From positions 1 through 5,756 of the forward strand of contig JAFZAR010000350.1 of NCBI GenBank assembly GCA_017557085.1: DNA of 5,756 nt, read 5' to 3'. The notes below the pieces were generated by a model, which was not told where the DNA came from, did not search any database, and worked only from the letters and a program-made list of their open reading frames with translations. The first letter of the stretch is position 1. Every line of letters starts with the position of its first letter. The translations under genes were made by a program, and so were the position numbers. The stretch comes from Verrucomicrobiota bacterium. Its GTDB lineage: Bacteria > Verrucomicrobiota > Verrucomicrobiia > Limisphaerales > UBA1412. Positions 1 through 5,756 of the stretch are shown here, piece after piece.

Positions 1-1729
1 ACTTGATTTTGTTCTGCCCATTGATATTGGCATGACGCTTTGCCTGTTCGATTGCGTTTTCGTCCAAGTCCACCCCGGTAATATCTGTAGCTCCGCCCAA
101 CACACCGGCCATCACGGAAAACCCTCCCGTATAACAGCAGAGGTCCAAGATCCGTTTCCCCCTCACCAGCGAAGAGAACTTCAGACGGTTCTCACGCTGA
201 TCACAGAAGAAACCGGTCTTGTGCCCCTTAGAGAAATCCACCTCAAATTTCACTCCGTTTTCCAGGATCTTCACACTGTTGTAACGCAAATTAGGTTTGG
301 GAACATTCTTGATCCCTTCATTGTGGCGCACTTTTTCATCCACCTGAATAACTTCATACTGAGTTCCCAGGCGTTCATGCAGATAAGCTAAAATCTTATT
401 CAAACGCTGAAAGATACCTAAACTGTGGACTTCCAGACTCAGCACATCGGCATAGCGGTCCACGATCAAGCCACTCAAGCCGTCACCATCAGAATTGATG
501 ACACGATAGGCATTCGTCCGCTCCGGCAGATGCAGTATCTCATGACGCAGCTCAATAGCTTTGTCGATCGCCTGAGTCAAGATGTCATCGCCCGGCTGAA
601 CGTCTCCATGAGTATAGACTCGCAAAGGTACCTTGGCTTTGGGATTATAGAAAGCAGCTCCAAAAGGATTCCCTTCCCGGTCATAGACTTTGACCCAGTC
701 ACCGGGCTTCGCGTCCTGCGAGACGGCTCCGACCATAGCCGGGAACACACAAGGACTGAAACTATACGTGCGCATCTGAGCCCACGGTGACTGCCAATTT
801 TCACTACCTTCCGGTGCCGGATTATCCGAACGCAGATACCGGGGAGCCATCGGTTTTATCGGCTTGGGAAATGGACGGCGATCTCGTTCTTTCTTTTTCC
901 AGAAACGCTGCTCATGAGGTTCTTCTGAAGACTTGTCAGCCCCTTCAGAAACAGTTTCCTCATTTTCAAAAGGCTCTGCATCTTGTTCATAATCCGGATG
1001 CCCGCCGAGGTTCTCATCTTCAAAATGAATGTCCCCGTTCCCAGTCTCCTCGCCTCCGGGAACGGTTTCGATAAAAGGGTCGTTAGATTCTCCTTTTTCA
1101 AATTCCTGTTCAGGTTCGCCGCGACCTTGATCTTCTGCCGGTTCTTCTTCGTCAACCTCAAGTGCGGAGGCCAGAATAGCGTCAATCTCCGCCTGATGAT
1201 CATCCGGTTCGATGCCATACTTTTCTCTGTTGATCTGACGTTTCCGGAATGCGGTTACCATTCCGCCTTCTTCCGTATTTTCTATGTGATAGCGTTCACG
1301 GCCACGACGGGGACCATCTTTGCGAAAATCTCTTTTCCCTCTGAAAGGTCTGTGTGAATCGGAATCAGAAAACCGTGGTTTACCAAAAGAACGACCTTTA
1401 TTAAAAGGACGATCACCCTCAAAAGAGCGTTTTTCAAAACTGTTCCGCTCTTCATTGTGTTCATCAAAAGACCGTTTAGGACGATCAAATGGACGATCCT
1501 CAGAACGATCTCTCTTAAAGCGACGTTTTTCTCCAAAACGCGGTTTATCATCAAAACGGGAACGGCCGAAACGAACTTCACCAAAAGAGCGTTTAGGACG
1601 ATCCGAACGTTCAAAAGAACGTTCTTCATCAAAACGCGAACGCCTCTCCGGACGTGCTCTCCTTTCTCCACGAGATTGATGAGAGGAACGGCGTTCCGTT
1701 TTGTCAGACTTATTCCAAAAAGAATTCAT
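1..1729 (-). CDS. rlmI: RlmI-type SAM-dependent 23S rRNA (cytosine-C5) methyltransferase with long disordered N-terminus, 3' end cut by window
   Basis: The frame is open for 576 codons from an ATG at 1729-1727 to the window edge, so the C-terminus is missing. In E. coli RlmI methylates C1962 of 23S rRNA using S-adenosylmethionine. The catalytic part starts near residue 312. A PUA-like region lies around 320-375, the linking domain contains SDGDGLSGLIVDRY (413-426), then HKTGFFCDQRENR (503-515) and the SAM-binding motif DLCCYTGGFS (529-538), with acidic D554 further on. These match RlmI motif by motif; the FSCSG-type catalytic Cys motif lies beyond the window. E. coli RlmI is about 396 residues, so roughly 310 residues here are extra: Arg/Phe-rich (13-146), a short mixed segment (147-190), acidic (191-274), basic (275-292). 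The frame crosses these without a stop, so I take the first ATG, although Met157, Met294 or Met319 are possible starts. There is no Shine-Dalgarno sequence. Family assignment is firm; the exact target base is inferred from homology. Confidence 0.85.
   Translation of the reverse strand, partial: MNSFWNKSDKTERRSSHQSRGERRARPERRSRFDEERSFERSDRPKRSFGEVRFGRSRFDDKPRFGEKRRFKRDRSEDRPFDRPKRSFDEHNEERNSFEKRSFEGDRPFNKGRSFGKPRFSDSDSHRPFRGKRDFRKDGPRRGRERYHIENTEEGGMVTAFRKRQINREKYGIEPDDHQAEIDAILASALEVDEEEPAEDQGRGEPEQEFEKGESNDPFIETVPGGEETGNGDIHFEDENLGGHPDYEQDAEPFENEETVSEGADKSSEEPHEQRFWKKKERDRRPFPKPIKPMAPRYLRSDNPAPEGSENWQSPWAQMRTYSFSPCVFPAMVGAVSQDAKPGDWVKVYDREGNPFGAAFYNPKAKVPLRVYTHGDVQPGDDILTQAIDKAIELRHEILHLPERTNAYRVINSDGDGLSGLIVDRYADVLSLEVHSLGIFQRLNKILAYLHERLGTQYEVIQVDEKVRHNEGIKNVPKPNLRYNSVKILENGVKFEVDFSKGHKTGFFCDQRENRLKFSSLVRGKRILDLCCYTGGFSVMAGVLGGATDITGVDLDENAIEQAKRHANINGQNKIK
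908..1159 (-). other. Acidic disordered segment of the methyltransferase N-terminus
   Basis: This encodes residues 191-274. I count 32 Asp/Glu against 3 Lys/Arg in 84 residues, with few hydrophobic residues and no recognisable domain. It directly follows the basic tract, so the protein has a basic block, an acidic block, a short basic stretch (RFWKKKERDRRPFPK, 275-289) and then the enzyme. The two charged blocks could bind each other or separate partners; this is inference. Confidence 0.7.
1292..1693 (-). repeat. Imperfect coding repeats: Arg/Phe-rich RSF/RPF tract in the methyltransferase N-terminus
   Basis: This encodes residues 13-146 of the methyltransferase. By my count it holds 37 Arg, 10 Lys, 16 Phe and 27 Asp/Glu in 134 residues. 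RSF occurs five times (37, 47, 86, 101, 113), RPF three times (79, 107, 127), and RPKRSF twice (44-49 and 83-88). The two RPKRSF copies (1583-1600 and 1466-1483) differ at one base of 18, which suggests growth by duplication and drift. The composition predicts an intrinsically disordered, RNA-binding tail; that function is inferred. Confidence 0.7.
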
Positions 1730-1754
1730 TTAAATCAAAAAAAATACTTATTAT

Positions 1755-3044
1755 CTAATTTCTATCCTTTATCGGGGTATATTCACTCAACGGGCTTCCT
1801 ACATAGATCTGTCTCGGACGATAGATGCGTCCCTTCAGGTCTTCCCGGACTTCCTTATAATTCGCGATCCACCCCGGCATACGGCCAATAGCAAAAATGA
1901 CTGTAAACATCTCCAGCGGGATTCCTATGGCACGCATGATGATGCCGCTGTAGAAATCCACGTTCGGATACAGTTTGCGTTCAATGAAATAAGGATCATT
2001 CAACGCTTTGTCTTCCAGACGCTGAGCGATATCCAGCAGAGGATCATCCACATGCAAATTCCTCAGCAGATCATTGCAGGTCTGCTTGATGATCTTTGCG
2101 CGGGGATCGTAATTCTTATAAACACGATGACCAAATCCCATCAGGCGTTTTCCCTCCTGACGATTCTTCACAGCTTCCATAAAAGCTGTACCATCATCAC
2201 CGGATTTATAGATATTTTGCAGCATCTCGATCACGGCTTGATTCGCTCCGCCGTGACGAGGTCCCCACAAGGCACAGACACCCGCTGCCGCGCTGGCAAA
2301 TAAATTCGCATGGCTGGAAGCCACCATCCTCACCGTGGAAGTGGAGCAGTTCTGTTCATGATCCGCGTGAAGGATAAAGATCATATCCAAAGCACGTATC
2401 GCCTCTGGATCCATTTCGTAATCCTGATATGGTTCAGAGAACATCATGTGAAGAAAATTCGCGGTATAGCGATAAAACGGCTTAGGATAAATAATGGGCA
2501 GACCGCGTGATTTCCGATAGGAAAACGCCGCAATAGTCCTGACCTGCGCAATCAAGCGAGCCGCCTGGATCTCAAAACTTTCTTCGCTATAGGAATGAAC
2601 CAGTTCCGGATAGAAACAGCCTGCAGCGTTGATCATTGCCGAGAGGATCGCCATCGGATGAGCGGTCGAAGGAAATCCCTCAAAGTGTACCTTCATATCC
2701 TCATGGATCATCTCATTACGGGTCAGCAAATCAGAGAATCGGCGAAGCTCCGTGCCGTTGGGCAGTTTGTTCATAATGAGCAAATAAGCCACTTCCACAA
2801 AAGACGCTTTCTCCGCCAGCTCCTCAATAGGAATACCGCGATAGCGAAGTATCCCCTTTTCTCCATCTATATAAGTGATGGCACTTTTGCATGAACCCGT
2901 ATTGGCATACCCTTCATCATAAGCGATACACCCGGTTTTGGCACGCAAGGTGGAAATATCGATACCTTTCTCATTCTCTGTTCCTGTTATATAAGGAAAC
3001 TCATAAGACTTTCCATCTATGTCTATTTTCGCCATCTTACTCAT
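1755..3044 (-). CDS. gltA: Citrate synthase
   Basis: It condenses oxaloacetate with acetyl-CoA to citrate, the entry step of the TCA cycle, in the cytoplasm. The protein is 429 residues, against 427 for E. coli GltA, and is complete. Active-site signatures are present: LHADHEQNCSTSTVR (225-239) with His226 and His229, WGPRHGGAN (260-268) with His264, MGFGHRVYKNYDPR (302-315) with His306 and Arg315, and LYPNVDFYSG (358-367) with catalytic Asp363. The C-terminal RPRQIYVG (409-416) is also typical. The start at 3044 gives MSKMAKIDIDGKSYEFP, which fits the family; Met4 (3035) is the only close alternative. No Shine-Dalgarno sequence is visible. It is divergent from the membrane-protein gene across 84 bp and followed by the methyltransferase after 25 bp, so those two may share a transcript. 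The E. coli-like sequence suggests the larger, allosterically regulated form, but this cannot be shown here. Confidence 0.97.
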   Translation of the reverse strand: MSKMAKIDIDGKSYEFPYITGTENEKGIDISTLRAKTGCIAYDEGYANTGSCKSAITYIDGEKGILRYRGIPIEELAEKASFVEVAYLLIMNKLPNGTELRRFSDLLTRNEMIHEDMKVHFEGFPSTAHPMAILSAMINAAGCFYPELVHSYSEESFEIQAARLIAQVRTIAAFSYRKSRGLPIIYPKPFYRYTANFLHMMFSEPYQDYEMDPEAIRALDMIFILHADHEQNCSTSTVRMVASSHANLFASAAAGVCALWGPRHGGANQAVIEMLQNIYKSGDDGTAFMEAVKNRQEGKRLMGFGHRVYKNYDPRAKIIKQTCNDLLRNLHVDDPLLDIAQRLEDKALNDPYFIERKLYPNVDFYSGIIMRAIGIPLEMFTVIFAIGRMPGWIANYKEVREDLKGRIYRPRQIYVGSPLSEYTPIKDRN

Positions 3045-3128
3045 AGCGCGATCATTTTCTCACAAAACACCTATTATGAAACCAAAAAAAATTGATACGA
3101 CTCCATCTTTGCTGTCATAATCCACTCC
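3045..3128. promoter_or_regulatory. Divergent intergenic region, presumed promoters for gltA and the DUF554-type gene
   Basis: This 84-bp AT-rich gap separates the 5' ends of two divergent genes and must hold, or lie next to, promoters for both. A -10-like TATTAT lies at 3072-3077 on the plus strand, and the overlapping complement gives CATAAT (3078-3073) on the minus strand. I found no good TTGACA-like -35 box at proper spacing for either, so the boxes are tentative. A run of eight A (T on the gltA strand) spans 3084-3091. Confidence 0.4.
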
Positions 3129-3854
3129 GTGATTGAAATCATCGAAGGAATCACTATCAATCCTGCGGCCATTCTTCTGGGGATCCTCATCGGTATCTTC
3201 TATCCGAAAGATATTCCCCAAAAGACACAAAACTGGATCCATACCCTGCTGGCCGCATTCATACTTTATATCGCAGGACGGATCGTTATCTACGAAGCCC
3301 TCGCGAGCTTCTCGCATTTTCTTATCTCCAGCATCTTCTGCTGGCTTTGCCTGATCCTTGGCGCGGCTCTCTTTCGCAGAAGTCCGGTTCCTCAAAAAAT
3401 ATCAGCTCTCGCTCACACAGCGAAAACCCGCTTTATCTCACAGGCGAAAAAACATGGCACTTGGGAGACCACACTGCTGATCGGAACAGCATTCTTCAGT
3501 CTGACACCTTTGACCTTTGCCGCTTCCGCTTTGTTCGGATGCTATGCCGATCCACGGCTCTTTATCGCCAAAGGTGTGATGGATCTTCTGGGAGTCTTTG
3601 TTTTTACACGAACACTCAAGATAAAAGCCATCGCGGTCATTCTTCCGGTCATTGTCCTTCAATTCATACTGGTGCAACTGTTTGGATGCGTCGCCAGTAC
3701 TCATATCACTACCGGTATGACCACTGTCGGGCTGGTCATCGCCTATCTCTGTTTACACAGCTCACTTATACTTCTGGGCTGGAACAAGACAGGAACGCTT
3801 TTCTCTTATGTGCCGGCGCTCTTTCTGGCTTTGATCGTGGACTCGATCTGGTAG
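3129..3854 (+). CDS. DUF554 (YqgA/YdfK-like) integral membrane protein
   Basis: This encodes a 241-residue, strongly hydrophobic protein with about seven or eight likely membrane segments (roughly 8-25, 37-57, 62-82, 115-138, 145-165, 167-190, 196-217, 224-240) and no separate signal peptide. E. coli YqgA, of the DUF554 family, is about 235 residues and begins with a similar INxxAxLLGxxxG pattern; here it is INPAAILLGILIG (10-22). The central DPRLFIAKGVMDLLGVFVF (141-159) matches the family's GDPSxLxxKxxLD region. Membership is likely but divergent, since the stretch before it (TAFFSLTPLTFAASALFG) departs from what I remember. The family function is poorly known; a transport role is only a guess. 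The GTG start at 3129 is chosen because an in-frame TGA lies at 3093-3095, no ATG lies between, and the N-terminus then aligns with YqgA. No Shine-Dalgarno sequence is visible. The gene is alone on the plus strand and ends 7 bp from the fabH stop. Confidence 0.65.
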   Translation: MIEIIEGITINPAAILLGILIGIFYPKDIPQKTQNWIHTLLAAFILYIAGRIVIYEALASFSHFLISSIFCWLCLILGAALFRRSPVPQKISALAHTAKTRFISQAKKHGTWETTLLIGTAFFSLTPLTFAASALFGCYADPRLFIAKGVMDLLGVFVFTRTLKIKAIAVILPVIVLQFILVQLFGCVASTHITTGMTTVGLVIAYLCLHSSLILLGWNKTGTLFSYVPALFLALIVDSIW

Positions 3855-3867
3855 GAACAAACTACCA
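3849..3867. repeat. Inverted repeat spanning both convergent stop codons
   Basis: TGGTAG (3849-3854) and CTACCA (3862-3867) form a perfect 6-bp inverted repeat around a 7-base loop. Each arm is a Trp codon plus TAG stop, one for the membrane protein and one for FabH. A small hairpin could form in either transcript. No T-run follows on either strand, so a classical intrinsic terminator is not supported. Confidence 0.4.
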
Positions 3868-4872
3868 CTCCAGCAAAACTGCACCCCAGCTGAAACCAGA
3901 TCCGAAAGCCACCAGCAAGACAATATCACCGCGGTGGATCCTTCCGGAAGTAACAGCTTCATCCAAGGCGATCCCTACCGAAGCGGAGGAGGTGTTACCA
4001 TATTTGGCCACATTCAGAAAAACCTGATCATCCCTCAGCCCCAGTCTTTCAGCCGCCGCCTGGATGATCCGCAAATTGGCTTGATGCGGAATTGCCAGAG
4101 TCAGTTTCTCCACAAGACAATTCGCCTTTTCAAAGACCTTGCGTGCGCAGTCCACCATATAAGTCACCGCGTACCGGAAAGTTTCCTTTCCTCTCATCGC
4201 CATATACTGTTTTCGAGCATCCAGGACCTCGTATGTCGGACGCAGCCGACTGCCGCCTGCGGGAACTTGAAGCATCTCCGCTCTGCTGCCATCCAATCCC
4301 AACTCTGTCGCCAAAATCCTTCCAGTATTCTGGTTTGCTCTCTGCAAGATCACCGCTCCGGCTCCATCGCCAAAGAGGATGCACGTGTTGCGATCTTGCA
4401 TATCCATCATTCCGGAAAGTTTTTCAGCACCGATCACCAAAATATTCTTGAATCCAGTAGCAATGAAGCGTTTTCCCACTTCGATACCGTAAATAAGCCC
4501 GGCGCAAGCAGCTTCCAAATCAAATCCAATCGCGTTGACAGCTCCCAGATTGTTCTGTACACGAGCTGCCGTTGAGGGAAAAATGTTATCAGGAGAAACT
4601 GTAGTAACAATAATCATATCAATATCTTCTACAGTGATCCCGGCATTCTTTATCGCTTTGCGGGCAGCCGCTGTTGCCATATCAGACGTAAATTCATTCT
4701 CCGCGGCAAAACGTCTTTCCCTGATACCGGTGCGCTCCACGATCCACGCATCGCTGGTATCCACTATTTTTTCAAAATCCGCGTTTGTGACAACACGCTC
4801 CGGGACATAAGAGCCAGTCCCGGCTATTCTGCACAAATGCAGAGTTTCTTCTTGGATTCCTGGATTCTCCAT
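3862..4872 (-). CDS. fabH: 3-oxoacyl-ACP synthase III (beta-ketoacyl-ACP synthase III, KAS III)
   Basis: It starts type II fatty acid synthesis by condensing acetyl-CoA or another short acyl-CoA with malonyl-ACP, in the cytoplasm. The protein is 336 residues, slightly longer than E. coli FabH (317). The N-terminal hallmark GTGSYVPERVVTNADFEKIVDTSDAWIVERTGIRERR spans 18-54. The catalytic triad is present: Cys123 in EAACAGL, His263 in IPHQANLRI and Asn293 in YGNTSSAS. The C-terminus FGSGFSWGAVLLEW closes the fold. Cys-to-Phe98 spacing equals that of E. coli Cys112-Phe87, so Phe98 should occupy the acyl-pocket position; this fits acetyl-CoA use but does not exclude branched primers, since some branched-primer enzymes also have Phe there. 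About eight residues are inserted between Cys and His relative to E. coli. The ATG at 4872 adds about 11 residues before the conserved start and has no Shine-Dalgarno sequence. It lies 40 bp after plsX, the usual gene order. Confidence 0.97.
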   Translation of the reverse strand: MENPGIQEETLHLCRIAGTGSYVPERVVTNADFEKIVDTSDAWIVERTGIRERRFAAENEFTSDMATAAARKAIKNAGITVEDIDMIIVTTVSPDNIFPSTAARVQNNLGAVNAIGFDLEAACAGLIYGIEVGKRFIATGFKNILVIGAEKLSGMMDMQDRNTCILFGDGAGAVILQRANQNTGRILATELGLDGSRAEMLQVPAGGSRLRPTYEVLDARKQYMAMRGKETFRYAVTYMVDCARKVFEKANCLVEKLTLAIPHQANLRIIQAAAERLGLRDDQVFLNVAKYGNTSSASVGIALDEAVTSGRIHRGDIVLLVAFGSGFSWGAVLLEW

Positions 4873-4880
4873 TTTTGATC

Positions 4881-4912
4881 AAATAGCTAAAACTACTTCA
4901 AACAAAATAGCT
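4881..4912. repeat. Pair of 8-bp direct repeats in the plsX-fabH spacer
   Basis: AAATAGCT occurs at 4881-4888 and 4905-4912, 24 bp start to start, within the 40-bp gap before fabH. The second copy abuts the plsX stop codon. It could be a regulator site or chance in AT-rich DNA. It does not resemble the FapR operator I remember, and I see no promoter boxes around it. Confidence 0.3.
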
Positions 4913-5756
4913 TTATGCCGTTATTTCTTTTTCAGACACAAGGGATGCCGCCGCTGCTATTTCATCAATAATGATTTGATTGATATTCTGATTCGCGGCA
5001 TTTACACCCAGGCGAATGGCATTATAGATGGCTTTTTCTTTGGCAGATCCGTGTGACTTCATCACTACACCGTTCAACCCCAGGATCGGCGCGCCGCCTG
5101 TACTCTCCGGGTCTAATCGGTTCTTGATAGATTTAAAGGCACCCTGAGCCAGCATCGCTCCGATCACTCGTGTCGGACTGCGTGAGATCTCATGCTGGAT
5201 CCATCTCAGCAGATGACCTCCGAAACTTTCGCAGGTCTTCAGGACAACATTTCCCATAAAACCATCACAAACAACAACATCTACACGATTCTCAAACAAA
5301 TCATGTCCTTCAACATTGCCGATAAAATTGATGATCCCCGCCTCATGTACTTTCGATAGTAAATTGAAAGCTCCATGAGTCAGTTCATTCCCTTTTACAT
5401 CCTCAGTCCCAATGTTCAACACCCCCACACGAGGTTTTGCATAACCCAGGACCTCACGGGAATAAACGCTGCCCATAATGCCGTACTGCATCAAATGCGA
5501 TGGACGGCTATCAATAAAACCGCCAGCGTCCAACAGCACAAAAGAATTATCCCGCGCAGGTATAACTGCTGCAATGGCAGGACGTTCCACTCCTTTCAGA
5601 GGACGCAGACGAATATGTGCCGCGGCCACAACTCCCCCGGTATTCCCCGCGGAAATCAATACCTGAGCATCCCCCTTTTTGACCAGTTCCGTAGCACGCG
5701 CAATGGAACAATCTTTTTTGTGCCTCAGACCGTCCACCGGTTTATCTGTCATAGAA
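4913..5756 (-). CDS. plsX: Phosphate acyltransferase PlsX (acyl-ACP:phosphate transacylase), 5' end cut by window
   Basis: PlsX converts acyl-ACP and inorganic phosphate to acyl-phosphate, the donor that PlsY uses to acylate glycerol-3-phosphate. It is a peripheral membrane enzyme. The frame is still open at the window edge: the codon before the ATG at 5752 is TCT, and that Met aligns with an internal site in known PlsX, so about 80 N-terminal residues lie outside. Counting from that Met, conserved blocks are SAGNTGG (34-40), KGVERPAI (53-60), QYGIMGSVYS (89-98), VGVLNIGTEDVKGNE (109-123), IGNVEGHDL (144-152), VVCDGFMGNVVLKT (160-173) and GGAPILGLNGVVMKSHGSA (219-237). One oddity is DAGGFID (75-81), where the family usually has D-(V/A)-GAN-(V/A)-D. 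The gene ends in TAA and leads into fabH; rpmF often precedes plsX, so it may lie just outside. Confidence 0.95.
   Translation of the reverse strand, partial: SMTDKPVDGLRHKKDCSIARATELVKKGDAQVLISAGNTGGVVAAAHIRLRPLKGVERPAIAAVIPARDNSFVLLDAGGFIDSRPSHLMQYGIMGSVYSREVLGYAKPRVGVLNIGTEDVKGNELTHGAFNLLSKVHEAGIINFIGNVEGHDLFENRVDVVVCDGFMGNVVLKTCESFGGHLLRWIQHEISRSPTRVIGAMLAQGAFKSIKNRLDPESTGGAPILGLNGVVMKSHGSAKEKAIYNAIRLGVNAANQNINQIIIDEIAAAASLVSEKEITA

Noticed and set aside
1282..1679. Long open frames on both strands overlapping the repeat-rich part of the methyltransferase
   Set aside because: The repeated Arg, Ser, Phe and Asp codons lack stops in several frames, so open frames arise by composition. Only the frame starting at 1729 runs into a recognisable enzyme core.
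1737..1744. T-run on the minus strand just after the gltA stop, as a terminator
   Set aside because: No GC-rich stem precedes the run, and the methyltransferase start follows immediately.
3041..3055. A four-codon open frame (MIAL) whose TGA overlaps the gltA ATG
   Set aside because: ATGA overlaps can couple translation, but four codons without a ribosome binding site are expected by chance.
3076..3120. A 14-codon open frame starting with ATG upstream of the GTG start at 3129
   Set aside because: It encodes MKPKKIDTTPSLLS with no ribosome binding site and no known leader-peptide feature; it overlaps the only promoter-like sequence. Chance is the simplest explanation.
3347..4027. A 226-codon plus-strand open frame across the membrane-protein and fabH ends
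   Set aside because: It is out of frame with the DUF554-type gene and antisense to fabH; the translation is compositionally odd and lacks any family motif.
3934..4575. A 213-codon plus-strand open frame opposite fabH
   Set aside because: It lies wholly antisense to a well-conserved fabH with an intact catalytic triad, and its translation shows no recognisable domain.
5750..5752. ATG at 5752 as the true plsX start
   Set aside because: It aligns well inside the PlsX family sequence, and the frame stays open to the window edge, so the gene is cut by the window rather than short.

Overview
The window is a compact stretch of bacterial chromosome carrying housekeeping genes. From left to right it holds: the first 576 codons of a 23S rRNA methyltransferase of the RlmI type with an unusually long disordered N-terminus (minus strand); citrate synthase gltA (minus); a small integral membrane protein of the DUF554/YqgA type (plus); 3-oxoacyl-ACP synthase III fabH (minus); and the 3' three quarters of phosphate acyltransferase plsX (minus). 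Coding density is very high. The gaps are 25, 84, 7 and 40 bp, and no stretch over 300 bp lacks a gene. I see no rRNA, tRNA, CRISPR array, insertion sequence or phage gene.

Organism: a Gram-negative bacterium with type II fatty acid synthesis and a citrate synthase whose catalytic region aligns closely with the E. coli hexameric type. None of the four visible start codons has a recognisable Shine-Dalgarno sequence, and leaders are T-rich. From remembered family sequences, FabH, PlsX and GltA look most like those of the Verrucomicrobia/PVC group, with Bacteroidota second. This placement is an inference, because the window has no phylogenetic marker such as 16S.

Function: plsX and fabH form the usual membrane-lipid pair. 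PlsX makes acyl-phosphate for phospholipid synthesis and FabH starts each fatty acid chain. GltA commits acetyl-CoA, which FabH also uses, to the TCA cycle. The methyltransferase follows gltA by 25 bp and may be co-transcribed. The membrane-protein gene stands alone on the plus strand, divergent from gltA and convergent with fabH.

The most unusual element is the methyltransferase N-terminus. About 310 residues precede the catalytic core: first an Arg/Phe-rich segment with repeated RSF and RPF units, then a strongly acidic segment. I found no evidence of a novel multi-gene system.
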